This document shows, in pieces, positions 41,736-51,439 of a stretch of 58,811 bases of DNA. The notes beneath the pieces were generated by a model that saw nothing but the letters and a program-made list of their open reading frames with translations, was not told the DNA's origin and did no database searches. Source of the stretch: a virus; IMG/VR virus record IMGVR_UViG_3300030328_004676, positions 1 through 58,811 of that record; one strand, written 5' to 3'. Position 1 is the first letter of the stretch; each line of letters starts with the position of its first letter. Made by a program: the position numbers and the translations under genes.

Positions 41736-43165
41736 AATCTTTCCCCCAAGTAATAAATAAAATTCTTTTTAAATAAGTCTGCGGAACCCAACATAGAGAT
41801 GCCAGATTCGATTCTAGCTTCTCTCTCTACAGTGGTTTCATATTGAGGCACTTGACTTACGCCACTTATCCCAGACGTAACACCTGTTAAAAATCTAGAA
41901 CCAAAAAGAGTTACACCAATCGTAGCCGCACCCGATATCCCCCTTTGTTCAATATATTCATTCACAGCCCCTTCTACATTTTGCAATCCTAATGTATCAA
42001 AAGCATTCTCTCCTGTTGGCAAATATTGATATCCAGAACCCGAATGCAAATACCCAACCTCTTCTTTTACAAATGTTTTAACTCCACTCGCAGACAAGGC
42101 ATCATCAAAAGATCTGTAGATAAAATACCTATCTCCCTCTCCAGTATTAACACTGCTGGCACCAAAGAAATTACCAGTAAACATATTTCTACCTGTAGCT
42201 AAAGATATACTTCCAGTGTTTGTATAATCATAACCAGTTATTCCAGTTTTATAAGTTGTCTCTTGTTGATAACCAGTAATTCTTTGACCCAAAACTCTTG
42301 GAATTTCAGTAGCAGAATATTCTCCAACAAGCCCACTCGCCACAGAAAACAAAGAACTAGGAGATGTCTCTCCAGATAAAAGAGCAAAAGAGTTTATATA
42401 GATACTAGAGGTAGGAGTGCTCGTCTTGTATGATCCGTCTTGTGTAGAGTTTGGGTTTTCATACCAATTTTTAGAGCCTCCTATAAAAAAGCTATCACTA
42501 TCTGCCATTTTAGGAAAATTATCTCTAGTTAAATATTCTGAAGAATATTCTCCATTCAGCATATCAAACCTATGCAACCCAATGTTTGCTTCGCCATGAG
42601 TAAAGGCTATGATGTTTCTCCTAGAAAGCTCTGTTGATTTAAACGAGTGTATAAAATCCCCGTTTGAATCAAAGCTTTGATAAAATAATTGACCTCTTTT
42701 TGTAACGCCGAAGTTAAAGCCTTTTGACCCAGTGTATGTAACGCCGTTTATAGTTGTAGATGTTTTTTCCAGAGATCCAAACAACACAGCATCATTAAGC
42801 TGCCCAGTAAATTCCATGTCAAAAACAGCAGAGAGACTACTATAATTAATTGCTGCCGATCCAGCAGTATTAACCTCTATATTGGAATCGTCCAATCGAG
42901 CTATAGACCCACTTAAAAAATCTCCTGTGACTCTCTGAATAGCTCCTCCAATAGAGGCGCTTTGAGAATCTAAAACTTTACCACTCCAAAGACCAGTATT
43001 GTTTGCTGGTGTCCCATTTGGAACATAGCCCCAATAATAAGAACCATCTTGCGCCGCCGCTGTGCCACTTGTAACAGCGCCAGCATTAAAATCATAGTGA
43101 ATTAGAAGCCTCTTATTGCTCCCATAAGTATCATCTAAACTAAAACTTAAAGCATCAGAACTCAT
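41732..43165 (-). CDS. Minor tail protein with laminin-G/concanavalin-like domain
   Basis: A 477-residue protein. LLIHYDFNAGAV at the N-terminus and RGQLFYQSFDSNGDFIHSF with SDSFFIGGSKNW fit a LamG/concanavalin A-like jelly roll, a fold used by tail proteins to bind glycans. The C-terminal half has Gly- and Tyr-rich repeats. It lies between tail genes and overlaps the next by four bases. Sugar binding is an inference from the fold. Confidence 0.6.
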   Translation of the reverse strand: MSSDALSFSLDDTYGSNKRLLIHYDFNAGAVTSGTAAAQDGSYYWGYVPNGTPANNTGLWSGKVLDSQSASIGGAIQRVTGDFLSGSIARLDDSNIEVNTAGSAAINYSSLSAVFDMEFTGQLNDAVLFGSLEKTSTTINGVTYTGSKGFNFGVTKRGQLFYQSFDSNGDFIHSFKSTELSRRNIIAFTHGEANIGLHRFDMLNGEYSSEYLTRDNFPKMADSDSFFIGGSKNWYENPNSTQDGSYKTSTPTSSIYINSFALLSGETSPSSLFSVASGLVGEYSATEIPRVLGQRITGYQQETTYKTGITGYDYTNTGSISLATGRNMFTGNFFGASSVNTGEGDRYFIYRSFDDALSASGVKTFVKEEVGYLHSGSGYQYLPTGENAFDTLGLQNVEGAVNEYIEQRGISGAATIGVTLFGSRFLTGVTSGISGVSQVPQYETTVEREARIESGISMLGSADLFKKNFIYYLGERL

Positions 43166-43167
43166 TA

Positions 43168-44796
43168 TTAATAATATCTTTTTGTGTTAAAAGTAATAGT
43201 ATCATCATTTATGCTGCTGCTCTCTTCAAAAGTATAGAAGCCCGTCATATTGCCACTGACCACATTCCTTAGCTGCTGTAAATCACCAGAATCAGACTCG
43301 CAGTTTGCAGACACACCATATTCTCCCGCAGTTCTATTCATTAATAATTGCTTACTAAATCCAGCCAAGCTTGGGACTATTCCGCTGACTTGCAATGGTT
43401 TTTTGTCAGTAATATCAATAGTTAAACCAGAAAGAGTTCCAGACGAAAGATCTATCCTGTTATCAAATGATAAAGAATAATTTATAGTAGAATTTTCTGG
43501 AGTTTTAGTTATACTTTTAGTCAAAGGAACTTCATTTAAATAGTCTCCACTAATGTGATAACCCGTTGCGTCCATCCTGAAATCTTGAAGAGCCTCAACC
43601 GCTAAATTTAAAAATCCAGAATTTTGCTCTATACCACTGTAAAAAGCATCAACCTCTTTAAATCTTTCGCCCGTAGCTGGATCTCCAGTTCCTATAATTT
43701 TACCCATGCCATTATATACAATCTCTCCATTGATTGATACATCAATGGTGGACTTGTCTTTAGAGGCAGCGATACTTGCTCTTTTCTTGTGCAAAATATC
43801 TCCCTCTTGATCTAGATTGCTTGGATCAGAATATCCATATGAAAAGGAAACCATATTGGTCCCAGTATCTATATTATAGCTTGCTGTTCTCGGCCCCTTA
43901 TCAATAAAAGTATAAGCGCCGCTTTCATAATTTGATACAGAAGAAGCTACGGCATTTAAAGCCATCTCAGTAGCTTGTCCCGAAGTAAAAAGACCCGTTG
44001 TAACCAATCCTTCTACATTATTTTTATTGGCATCAAAAGAGCCTTGAATCTTTCCGTTTACAGTAACTTTTAATCCAGCATCTTTGTCAAAACCAACTTG
44101 GACATCAGAAGTAAACACTCCGAAGTCAGTTAAGGAGCCTTCTTCATAGGTGTTGTATTTGTAATTTTCTGTTATCTTGTAAGTATTATTAGCCCTGTTG
44201 ATATCTTCTGTTCTTGAGGTGAGAAATGCCTTTTTAACAAAATCTCCACTTGAAACACCTGTTTGGAATACACTAATATTTCTACAGCCAGTCACTCTCC
44301 CAGTTACGAAATCAATTGCGTTTTGAAGAGGGCTAGATGACCCTACTTTGACCCCTTTAGCTGATACCGTGTGAGATACATCTGTGATTTTTCTATCTGC
44401 CTGATTATAAGACCAAGTATCAACAGGATCAGTAATCCCAACAAACTCAGAAAAAGACCCTGACTCATAACAAGTGAAAGAAGCCGAGTAAGGTAAAACT
44501 GTAGTTAAGTCTGAATCACCAAAAGAAATACCATTAGGTTTTGCAAAATTATAGCCAGTCGTTCCTCCTCCGTGAGTAATTGTTAGATTTTGAAATTCCG
44601 ACATCAACCCACTAACCATTTGCATCTTTTGCAAATGTAGACCACTCAAATTTGAACCAGTTAAATTACCAACTAACTCTACGGACTCAATAATATGATC
44701 AACCTTGCCACCAACATACACAGGATCTACCCCATAACCGACAAAAGGAGTAGGAGATGGGAAAGTATAAGAGCCATATGTAATATTTTCTGACAT
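43168..44796 (-). CDS. Tail or baseplate structural protein (542 aa)
   Basis: A 542-residue protein starting ITYGSYTFPSPTPFVGYG, resembling the start of distal tail proteins. The sequence is made of short beta-strands separated by SG, TG and DG turns, with repeated motifs such as GAYTFIDKGPR and FYTFEESSS. It is of similar make-up to the next gene and to the 41,732 protein. Function as a distal tail or baseplate component is from position. Confidence 0.5.
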   Translation of the reverse strand: MSENITYGSYTFPSPTPFVGYGVDPVYVGGKVDHIIESVELVGNLTGSNLSGLHLQKMQMVSGLMSEFQNLTITHGGGTTGYNFAKPNGISFGDSDLTTVLPYSASFTCYESGSFSEFVGITDPVDTWSYNQADRKITDVSHTVSAKGVKVGSSSPLQNAIDFVTGRVTGCRNISVFQTGVSSGDFVKKAFLTSRTEDINRANNTYKITENYKYNTYEEGSLTDFGVFTSDVQVGFDKDAGLKVTVNGKIQGSFDANKNNVEGLVTTGLFTSGQATEMALNAVASSVSNYESGAYTFIDKGPRTASYNIDTGTNMVSFSYGYSDPSNLDQEGDILHKKRASIAASKDKSTIDVSINGEIVYNGMGKIIGTGDPATGERFKEVDAFYSGIEQNSGFLNLAVEALQDFRMDATGYHISGDYLNEVPLTKSITKTPENSTINYSLSFDNRIDLSSGTLSGLTIDITDKKPLQVSGIVPSLAGFSKQLLMNRTAGEYGVSANCESDSGDLQQLRNVVSGNMTGFYTFEESSSINDDTITFNTKRYY

Positions 44797-46338
44797 TTAT
44801 AAAAATAAAAATTGCATTGTCCTACGGGCTTGTCCTCTACCAAGAGAAATGTTAATGGTGTCATTAACCATGTGGACCACATCCTCGTTAACAAAATCTT
44901 CAAATTCTGCTGTCTTTGATTCTAAAATTCTTTTCGCTTCATATAACCCCATACTTTGACTAACGGTTGCTTCTGCATTTACTGACGCTTGTCCGACTGT
45001 ATTTAAAGATCTAAAAGTAATTTGTTCTTCTAGATTTGATAAATCTAAAAATTTCCCAACCCTGTTTATTTGATGGGTTTTGGAAAGAGTTTTTTTCAAT
45101 TTTAAAAGACCATCGTCTGTTGTATTATATGCTGGATCTGTGGTAAATACCACATTCTCATTCACTTTCCCGTCTGCCTTATCAAAATTAGTGCTTCTAC
45201 TTTTTTCAAAAAAATCAGAAACTGGGTGAAACAATCTTTTAATTTTCTCTGGGTAAACAGACTGCTCTCTTAGCCAAGAATTTTTACAGTTTTGGAATTT
45301 TTCAAAATTTGTTTTACCTTTAGATGTATAAGAGATGGTCAATACATACTCTTTAAATTTCTTAACTTTATTCTCTACCCCAGAATAAGAAACCGCATCA
45401 TCCTGCGACTTCTTGGGGTCTGTGGTAAATGATAAGTTGAGGGTGCCTTCGTCGCCGTGTTTGTTTATTGTCTTCGATATAGAGAAAGGAGTGCCAAACT
45501 CTGCCTCATTATCAGTCTTGGCTTGGTCTATGATTTGAGCCATTGCTTTGCTCAAAACATTCTGAGAATCTTCTCTTAAGGATTTTAGATTAAAATCTAT
45601 TCTCTTTGTTTTATATCCTCTCTCATCAATGTTTATTGATTGAGTTTCTTGTTTGCTGACATTATTAGGCTCATCAATAAATGAAGAATCTACTTTTTCT
45701 GACAAAGAGACGCTTAAACCTAATATATCGTAAGTCTCACTAATTAAGCCTTTGAAATTCTTATCTATTTTTGCGTTTTCTGATATACCATCTTCTTGAT
45801 ATCCAAGACTTGGCCTATTAGCGAAATAATAATTAGTTAAAAATGTTCTAGCATTGTCGAGAAACTGATCTCCCGCCATCTGCTTGTAAGATATAGAAAT
45901 ATCTCTATTTGATGAGTAGGTCGCACCATTTCTGTTGAAAGTATAACTTTCGGAAAAGCTAGCTAGCGCATGAGGATTGGGGATATATTTTGCGAACTGA
46001 GAAGAGCTATAATCATCTAATCTTCTTGACTCTTCTATTGTTATAGAAACAGTCTCTTTGCCAACCAATGTGTTAGCATCAAAATTATAACTTGTTATTC
46101 TACCATTAATATAATCATCAGCACCTATTCTTGCTGTTATATTTGGGCGGGCGTAAGCGTCTGTTATGGCTGTTCTTCCAGCTATTAAAGTAGTATCGTC
46201 TAGCTGAATATTTATATCAGAAACATCTATTGTATAATTTCCTTTTACTGTATATGCGAAAAGTTCTACAGTATCTTGATAATCGTAAGTTACCTCTAAC
46301 GATGAAGATAGGACATTATTTACTATTAGAGATGCCAT
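44797..46338 (-). CDS. Tail or baseplate structural protein (513 aa)
   Basis: A 513-residue protein directly after the tape-measure gene. The N-terminus SLEVTYDYQDTVELFAYTVK is beta-rich; the middle has SVSLSEKVDSSFIDEPNN and charged helices (VENKVKKFKEYVLTI); the C-terminus contains EAKRILESKTAEFEDFVNED and ends RRTMQFLFL. In siphovirus modules this place is taken by the distal tail protein. Adjacent ends to the neighbours are within three bases. Confidence 0.5.
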   Translation of the reverse strand: MASLIVNNVLSSSLEVTYDYQDTVELFAYTVKGNYTIDVSDINIQLDDTTLIAGRTAITDAYARPNITARIGADDYINGRITSYNFDANTLVGKETVSITIEESRRLDDYSSSQFAKYIPNPHALASFSESYTFNRNGATYSSNRDISISYKQMAGDQFLDNARTFLTNYYFANRPSLGYQEDGISENAKIDKNFKGLISETYDILGLSVSLSEKVDSSFIDEPNNVSKQETQSINIDERGYKTKRIDFNLKSLREDSQNVLSKAMAQIIDQAKTDNEAEFGTPFSISKTINKHGDEGTLNLSFTTDPKKSQDDAVSYSGVENKVKKFKEYVLTISYTSKGKTNFEKFQNCKNSWLREQSVYPEKIKRLFHPVSDFFEKSRSTNFDKADGKVNENVVFTTDPAYNTTDDGLLKLKKTLSKTHQINRVGKFLDLSNLEEQITFRSLNTVGQASVNAEATVSQSMGLYEAKRILESKTAEFEDFVNEDVVHMVNDTINISLGRGQARRTMQFLFL

Positions 46339-46341
46339 GCC

Positions 46342-49300
46342 TTATAAATTCTTTTTCATTTGGCCAAGCTGTGATTCAACATCAGCCAGTCTCTTATTTA
46401 GATTTTCTTGTATTTTTGTCGCACTTTTAACAATTTCATTATTGTTCTCTACGACTTTGGTAACCTCTTTTGCGGCATCTACCTGAGCATCAATATAATT
46501 TGTTACCCCATCAAAACTTCCTGCTGCTGCTTCCATTGCAGCTTTTAAATCTTTCATTTCTTTTGCGACTGATGCTGTGTCAGTATTATTCTCTAGTTCT
46601 CCAAATGCTTTTTCAGCCCCCTTAATTCTAACCCTTACCGCTTCCAATTCTGCATCAACATCCTGTAGGTCTTTGGTTTTTAGAACGCCAGTTTCCTCTT
46701 GAAGATTCTTTATTTGATCGTCAGAGAAACCAGCATCTTTCATCTTGTTTGCCCCCGCTAACTTAAAACTGTTTATAGCTTCGACAAGCTCAGGACTACC
46801 TAAACCTTTAATAACCTGAGTTACTGAGCCTAAGTCTTGAGGATTGAAATTTTCTAATAACCTTGCCTTATCTGTTTCTGTTGCTTTTGGATCTAAGAAA
46901 GTTTTCTGCAACTCATCCATTTGAGCTTTTAAGAAAGTAGGATCAACTTTGTTGAATCCAGTTCCTTGGAACTTTCCTCCAAAGTCTATTTTATTTTGAT
47001 CCTCTTCGGCTTTTATATCTTTCCTTTTCTTTATTATTCCTTCTTCTTGTTTTTTGAGACTGCTAATTAAGTTTTGAAGTCTTGCAGCAGACTCTCCGAC
47101 TTTAGCTTTGAAATCAATACCAGCCTTTTCAACTGCCGCTTGAAATGGAGCCAACCTTGCTTGGAAGTTTGGGTCACTCTCTTTACCTTGGTTCGCTCTT
47201 AAGAATGCATCTAGTTTGTTCTGCGCGTCATTTCTCACATTCCTAGCATCATTGATGCCCGACATATCTGAGCCAAACTGATTTGCGTCTTGAACAGCCT
47301 CTCCAAATCGACCTTGCAGACTACCTCCCATAGCGAGCCTTGCCGCCATGTTATTCCTGTGCTCCGCTAGAGCTACTTCTGTTTCTAATAAAGCTTTATT
47401 TAATTTTTCCTGATTTGCATTTGATTGCTTAACTAAAGAGTTTCTTTTTGAGGTTAATTCATCATATAGGGCATCGTTTGCGTCTCTGTCTGCTTGGTTA
47501 TCATGAGTGGACTGAGTTAGCTTCATTGACGCTTTTGTCAAATCAGCCCTCGCCTTGACCAGCTTGGCATGTGCAGCATCAGATTCTTCTTCGTTGGTTC
47601 CGTCAGCATCCAAGTGTCCTTGAATAGCGTCCGCATAAGCTTGTCTTGCTTTAGTATAGTCTTCTACAGCCGCCATTGCCGCTTTCTCTCCCGCTTCTCC
47701 TCCACCTGCTTGGTCGGAAATTAGTTGAGCACCAGCTTGAACTTTTGCTCCAAAAGTCTCTTGATCAAACCCTATTGTTCCTGTGGTATTGACATCTTTC
47801 TCAATCAACCTCAACAGATTCTGTTGTCGTCGATCTTCAGGGGATATTCCTTTGTCCTCATCTGGCCCCAAAGCTGCTTCAGTTGCTTTTTCTCCTAACA
47901 TACCGCCAATAAGTGCTCCCGCCGTCCCCGCCAAAAGACCGACAACCGCACCAGCTATTGTCCCAGCCACAGGGACAACGCTACCTATAGCAGCACCAGC
48001 AGCCATACCTCCACCTATTGCCCCCAGCGTTTTACCTGTCGCTACCTTTTTTTCGTGTTTTGTTAATTCGTCTCCAAATAATTTAGGCAAAAGTTCTATA
48101 GCTCCAATAGCAACACCAATTGTTCCTGCACCCCTAACAGCAGACGAAGCCCCTTTACCCAGTCTTTGGGATTGTGCAAAATTTCTAGTCGGGGCGTTTC
48201 GCGCTACAAATCCTCCTATTCCTTTCTTTGAGCTTCCTCCAAAAAAGCCTCCGACACCTTGGCCTACTTTACTGCCACCAATCCCCTTCATTAACTTTCC
48301 TCCACCAACCTTTTTCAAAAGAGGAGCAGCTATACTTCCTATCATCAATCCAGTTAAAGCATTATCAAATGTTAACATGCTTCCCAATCCCCCACCACCA
48401 CCTGAGTCTCTCCTCTTCCTCGCAGAAATATCTGCTTCTATTTCAGCAATAAGCTCCATCCTTGCTCCAATTTCCTCCTTGGCTGCATGGGCATTTGCAA
48501 TTCTTTCCTCCCTTTCTACGTCAAGAGAATTAGTGTTTTGTTCTACCGCAGCACTACCTGTCCCCAAAACGCTAGACAATAAAAACAAATTAGTTACAAG
48601 ACCACCCATCCCGCTTTCCGCTTTTTGGACATCTCCTCCACCGCTAGAAGATTTTTTCTTTTTTCCTTTCCCTAAACCTCCGAAAATTTTCCTGATACCA
48701 CCAAATCTATAGTTGGGAACAAATCCTCCTGCACCCATTGGTATACCTGCTCTTTCTCTATCTACTGCATCTCTAAGTCCCCTTGGCTCATCTTCTAAAT
48801 TTGTTACAGCTAATGGCTCTCCAGTCATCGTGTCTCTGTGAACACGAATCTTTGAGTCAGGCATTCTGCTGCCCATAGCATAGTTAGGAATAATACCTCC
48901 TTTAGCCTTTTTAATTCCTTTAAATGCTAATTCTTTTTTAGGTATGCTCCGCATAACCTGTTCTGAGAACCTGCTCTTACCAGCAGCACTGTTTTTGAAA
49001 TCACCCCAAGAAAAACCTCTTCCAGTTAAACCAAATATTTTTTCAATAACTTGATTACCTGCGATTTTAACATCTAAAGTGTTGTTACCCGTTCCAGCTT
49101 TAACCCCGCCTTGAACAGCATTAACAATAGCCTCAAAAACCGCTCCCCTAAGAGCGCCAAATGCCCCTGCTCCACCTTCAGCCAAAACCCTTTTCTTGAT
49201 ATCTTGGACACCATAACGCTTAGGCTTCATTTTTAATTTACCACCCATTTTCTTAGTGGTAATATCCATTGCGTTGTTGACACCTCTAGCCATAGAAGCA

Positions 49301-51420
49301 TCTAAGATTTTATCCATTCTAAGCATTCTAGCAAAACTAGGATCATCTCTTTTCATGTTGGGATTAATCCCTGCTATACCGCCTATAAAGCCTTTAAATC
49401 CAGTTTGCTTACGTCTAGCTTCCTGAAATGGATTAACGCTAGCAGATGTTGGGTCAAACTGCCTTACTTGAGGAATAAGCATGACAGATTTGGTCCCTTG
49501 GTTTGCATTATATACATTGAAACCAGAACCATAAGCTCTCTTCTTTGCTCCCTTTTTATATCCCGCAGCAGCGGCTTGCTCTTTTGTTATTTTCCCATCC
49601 TTAAGGCCACGGGCAACTTTTGCCCCACTTAATGATCTGCCCCCTATCATGAATGATGCATAATTAGGAACAAATCCACCTTTATTAAAACCAAGCCTAC
49701 CCTGATTTACATCTTCCATGAAAGGCTGGCCAAATTTATTAACCGCACTTTTCTGCATGACAAACTCACCAGAGGTAAGCATCGCAGGAACATCATCTTT
49801 TGTCCCTGACCCTCCAGTAACCTTACCACCAACAGCAAAAGGTTTACCTTTTTTACCGCCAAACAACCCAGTGCCAGCACTAAAACTCCCTACACCTCTA
49901 GCGGCAGCAGAAGTCGCTATCTGTCTCATAAGAGCAGCCTGAGTTGTTAATAATTGGTTCTCTCTTTGTATGGCAGCTAATACTGCTTGCTCTTTTTGAG
50001 CCTGAGTAGCAGTAGAACTCAAAATCATATTGCGAAGACTTTGATCTTTTTGCAAAAGACCAACAAGACCTGCCTCAATGTTTTTTATCTTTTCTGCCTG
50101 AGTCCCCATCGCAAAAAGGGATCTCAAACCCTCAACAGCGAACTTAGCAACCAACTTTGCTATTTTTGCAAACGCAGCAGTAACTAAAACAACAGCAGGA
50201 CCGCCCATGAAGGCACCTATTGCCTTAAAGATACCTTTTATAAAAATATTTCCTTTTTCTGGATCTAAGGCTTTATCTAAAAATTCTGTAAACTTTGTAG
50301 CTATGCCTACTAGGTTTTCTAAAAGAGGCCCGAATGTTAACTTGCCTATCTTTTCAGCTAGACTAGTAACACCCTGTATTAAAGCGTTAATTTGTGCAGC
50401 CAAACTTTTATTTAAAGCCTCATTTTTTTCGAAAGCCTCATTAGTAGCTTTAGAAGCAGTGGTAGCAGCTTTTTGAAATATAGAAGTTTCAGAACCTAAG
50501 TCTTTTAACGCCGCACTAACCACGTTTATCTGGAAAACTCCACCAGCTAATTCTTTTATCTTAGAAACAACCGTAGGGTCTCCTATATTTTCTATAGCCT
50601 TAGAAAGAGCATTCAACTTCTGAACTCCACTCATTGATGCATCAATCTGAACCCCCAATTCTTTAAGTTCCTCAATGGTTGTTCCTCTTTGGAGTCTTGT
50701 AAAAATTGATTTAAATGCGTTACCAATAACAGCGCCCCCTCTAGCTGTCTTTTGCTCTACAGCCGTCACAAGACCAAGTAATTGATCAAAACTAACGCCC
50801 GCATCTTCCGCTGTAGAACCCGCTCGACTAAAAGCCTCTGCCAAGTCTTGAGCAGAAACGGCAAAAGCCGTATCGACAGCAACCATTTTATTAACTATCT
50901 GATTGGCGTTTAGTCCAGCCGATGCAAATCCATTAATTGCTGCCGTAAGAGCTTTAACCGACTTTTCTGCGTCCAAACCCGATATCCTAGTTAAAACTAG
51001 AGAAGCTTTGAGCCTCTTCGCGGTTTCTTCTGCACTTAAACCTTGTCGAGCTAACTCAGCAGCGCCTTCTGCCACAGTATTAAAAGCTTGCCCCGTTTCT
51101 TTGGCTACCTGAAATATTGAGTTTCTAAATTTGTTAAACTGAACATCAGTGGCTTGAAAAATAGAGTTAATCTCTATCAATCTTTTTTCCACCTCAATTG
51201 TTGTTGAAACTAACTTTTTAAATGATTGTGTCACTCCGTTCAAAACGGCAGTAGTGGCTCCAAAGGCAAAGACACGGGCAGTCGAAGCATCCAGAGATTT
51301 CTGGAATTCAGAAGCTTGACCTGTAATCCTACCTAAAGCTTGTGATATCTGCTTCGTAGAAGCATTCAAGCTTTGCGGATTAAGGCTTACATTTAGGGAT
51401 GCATTTAGACTTGTAGCCAT
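46342..51420 (-). CDS. Tape-measure protein, TP901 type
   Basis: A 1,692-residue protein, by far the longest in the window, following two tail-chaperone-like genes. The N-terminal third is helical and matches the TP901 core (RVFAFGATTAVLNGVTQSFK, AAELARQGLSAEETAKR, AGSTAEDAGVSFDQLLGLV). The middle contains DDVPAMLTSGEFVMQKSA, a tape-measure signature, and three copies of a GG[FI][VI]PNY motif. A strongly apolar, glycine-rich region (GAIGGGMAAGAAIGSVVPVA, then GTIAGAVVGLLAGTAGAL) could insert in the membrane. A length of about 1,700 residues predicts a tail near 250 nm at 0.15 nm per residue. Confidence 0.92.
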   Translation of the reverse strand: MATSLNASLNVSLNPQSLNASTKQISQALGRITGQASEFQKSLDASTARVFAFGATTAVLNGVTQSFKKLVSTTIEVEKRLIEINSIFQATDVQFNKFRNSIFQVAKETGQAFNTVAEGAAELARQGLSAEETAKRLKASLVLTRISGLDAEKSVKALTAAINGFASAGLNANQIVNKMVAVDTAFAVSAQDLAEAFSRAGSTAEDAGVSFDQLLGLVTAVEQKTARGGAVIGNAFKSIFTRLQRGTTIEELKELGVQIDASMSGVQKLNALSKAIENIGDPTVVSKIKELAGGVFQINVVSAALKDLGSETSIFQKAATTASKATNEAFEKNEALNKSLAAQINALIQGVTSLAEKIGKLTFGPLLENLVGIATKFTEFLDKALDPEKGNIFIKGIFKAIGAFMGGPAVVLVTAAFAKIAKLVAKFAVEGLRSLFAMGTQAEKIKNIEAGLVGLLQKDQSLRNMILSSTATQAQKEQAVLAAIQRENQLLTTQAALMRQIATSAAARGVGSFSAGTGLFGGKKGKPFAVGGKVTGGSGTKDDVPAMLTSGEFVMQKSAVNKFGQPFMEDVNQGRLGFNKGGFVPNYASFMIGGRSLSGAKVARGLKDGKITKEQAAAAGYKKGAKKRAYGSGFNVYNANQGTKSVMLIPQVRQFDPTSASVNPFQEARRKQTGFKGFIGGIAGINPNMKRDDPSFARMLRMDKILDASMARGVNNAMDITTKKMGGKLKMKPKRYGVQDIKKRVLAEGGAGAFGALRGAVFEAIVNAVQGGVKAGTGNNTLDVKIAGNQVIEKIFGLTGRGFSWGDFKNSAAGKSRFSEQVMRSIPKKELAFKGIKKAKGGIIPNYAMGSRMPDSKIRVHRDTMTGEPLAVTNLEDEPRGLRDAVDRERAGIPMGAGGFVPNYRFGGIRKIFGGLGKGKKKKSSSGGGDVQKAESGMGGLVTNLFLLSSVLGTGSAAVEQNTNSLDVEREERIANAHAAKEEIGARMELIAEIEADISARKRRDSGGGGGLGSMLTFDNALTGLMIGSIAAPLLKKVGGGKLMKGIGGSKVGQGVGGFFGGSSKKGIGGFVARNAPTRNFAQSQRLGKGASSAVRGAGTIGVAIGAIELLPKLFGDELTKHEKKVATGKTLGAIGGGMAAGAAIGSVVPVAGTIAGAVVGLLAGTAGALIGGMLGEKATEAALGPDEDKGISPEDRRQQNLLRLIEKDVNTTGTIGFDQETFGAKVQAGAQLISDQAGGGEAGEKAAMAAVEDYTKARQAYADAIQGHLDADGTNEEESDAAHAKLVKARADLTKASMKLTQSTHDNQADRDANDALYDELTSKRNSLVKQSNANQEKLNKALLETEVALAEHRNNMAARLAMGGSLQGRFGEAVQDANQFGSDMSGINDARNVRNDAQNKLDAFLRANQGKESDPNFQARLAPFQAAVEKAGIDFKAKVGESAARLQNLISSLKKQEEGIIKKRKDIKAEEDQNKIDFGGKFQGTGFNKVDPTFLKAQMDELQKTFLDPKATETDKARLLENFNPQDLGSVTQVIKGLGSPELVEAINSFKLAGANKMKDAGFSDDQIKNLQEETGVLKTKDLQDVDAELEAVRVRIKGAEKAFGELENNTDTASVAKEMKDLKAAMEAAAGSFDGVTNYIDAQVDAAKEVTKVVENNNEIVKSATKIQENLNKRLADVESQLGQMKKNL

Positions 51421-51422
51421 AT

Positions 51423-51437
51423 AGTGTAAATTACACT
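51423..51437. repeat. 15-bp palindrome before the tape-measure gene
   Basis: AGTGTAA-A-TTACACT is an exact inverted repeat of 7+1+7 bases, two bases upstream of the tape-measure ATG (51,420). It contains the recurring GTGTAA hexamer and may be an operator or part of a late promoter. Confidence 0.4.
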
Positions 51438-51439
51438 TA

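Noticed and set aside
47783-48712. Long plus-strand ORF of 309 aa (Pro-rich) within the tape-measure gene
   Set aside because: It runs antisense to the glycine-rich and helical part of the tape measure. Gly and Ala codons read backwards give Pro and Ser. No promoter, no neighbour on that strand and low-complexity sequence.
49100-49240. PD-(D/E)XK nuclease domain inside the tape measure
   Set aside because: The order Glu then Asp-x-Lys is suggestive, but spacing and strands are not clear enough for a feature; kept only as a question in the findings.
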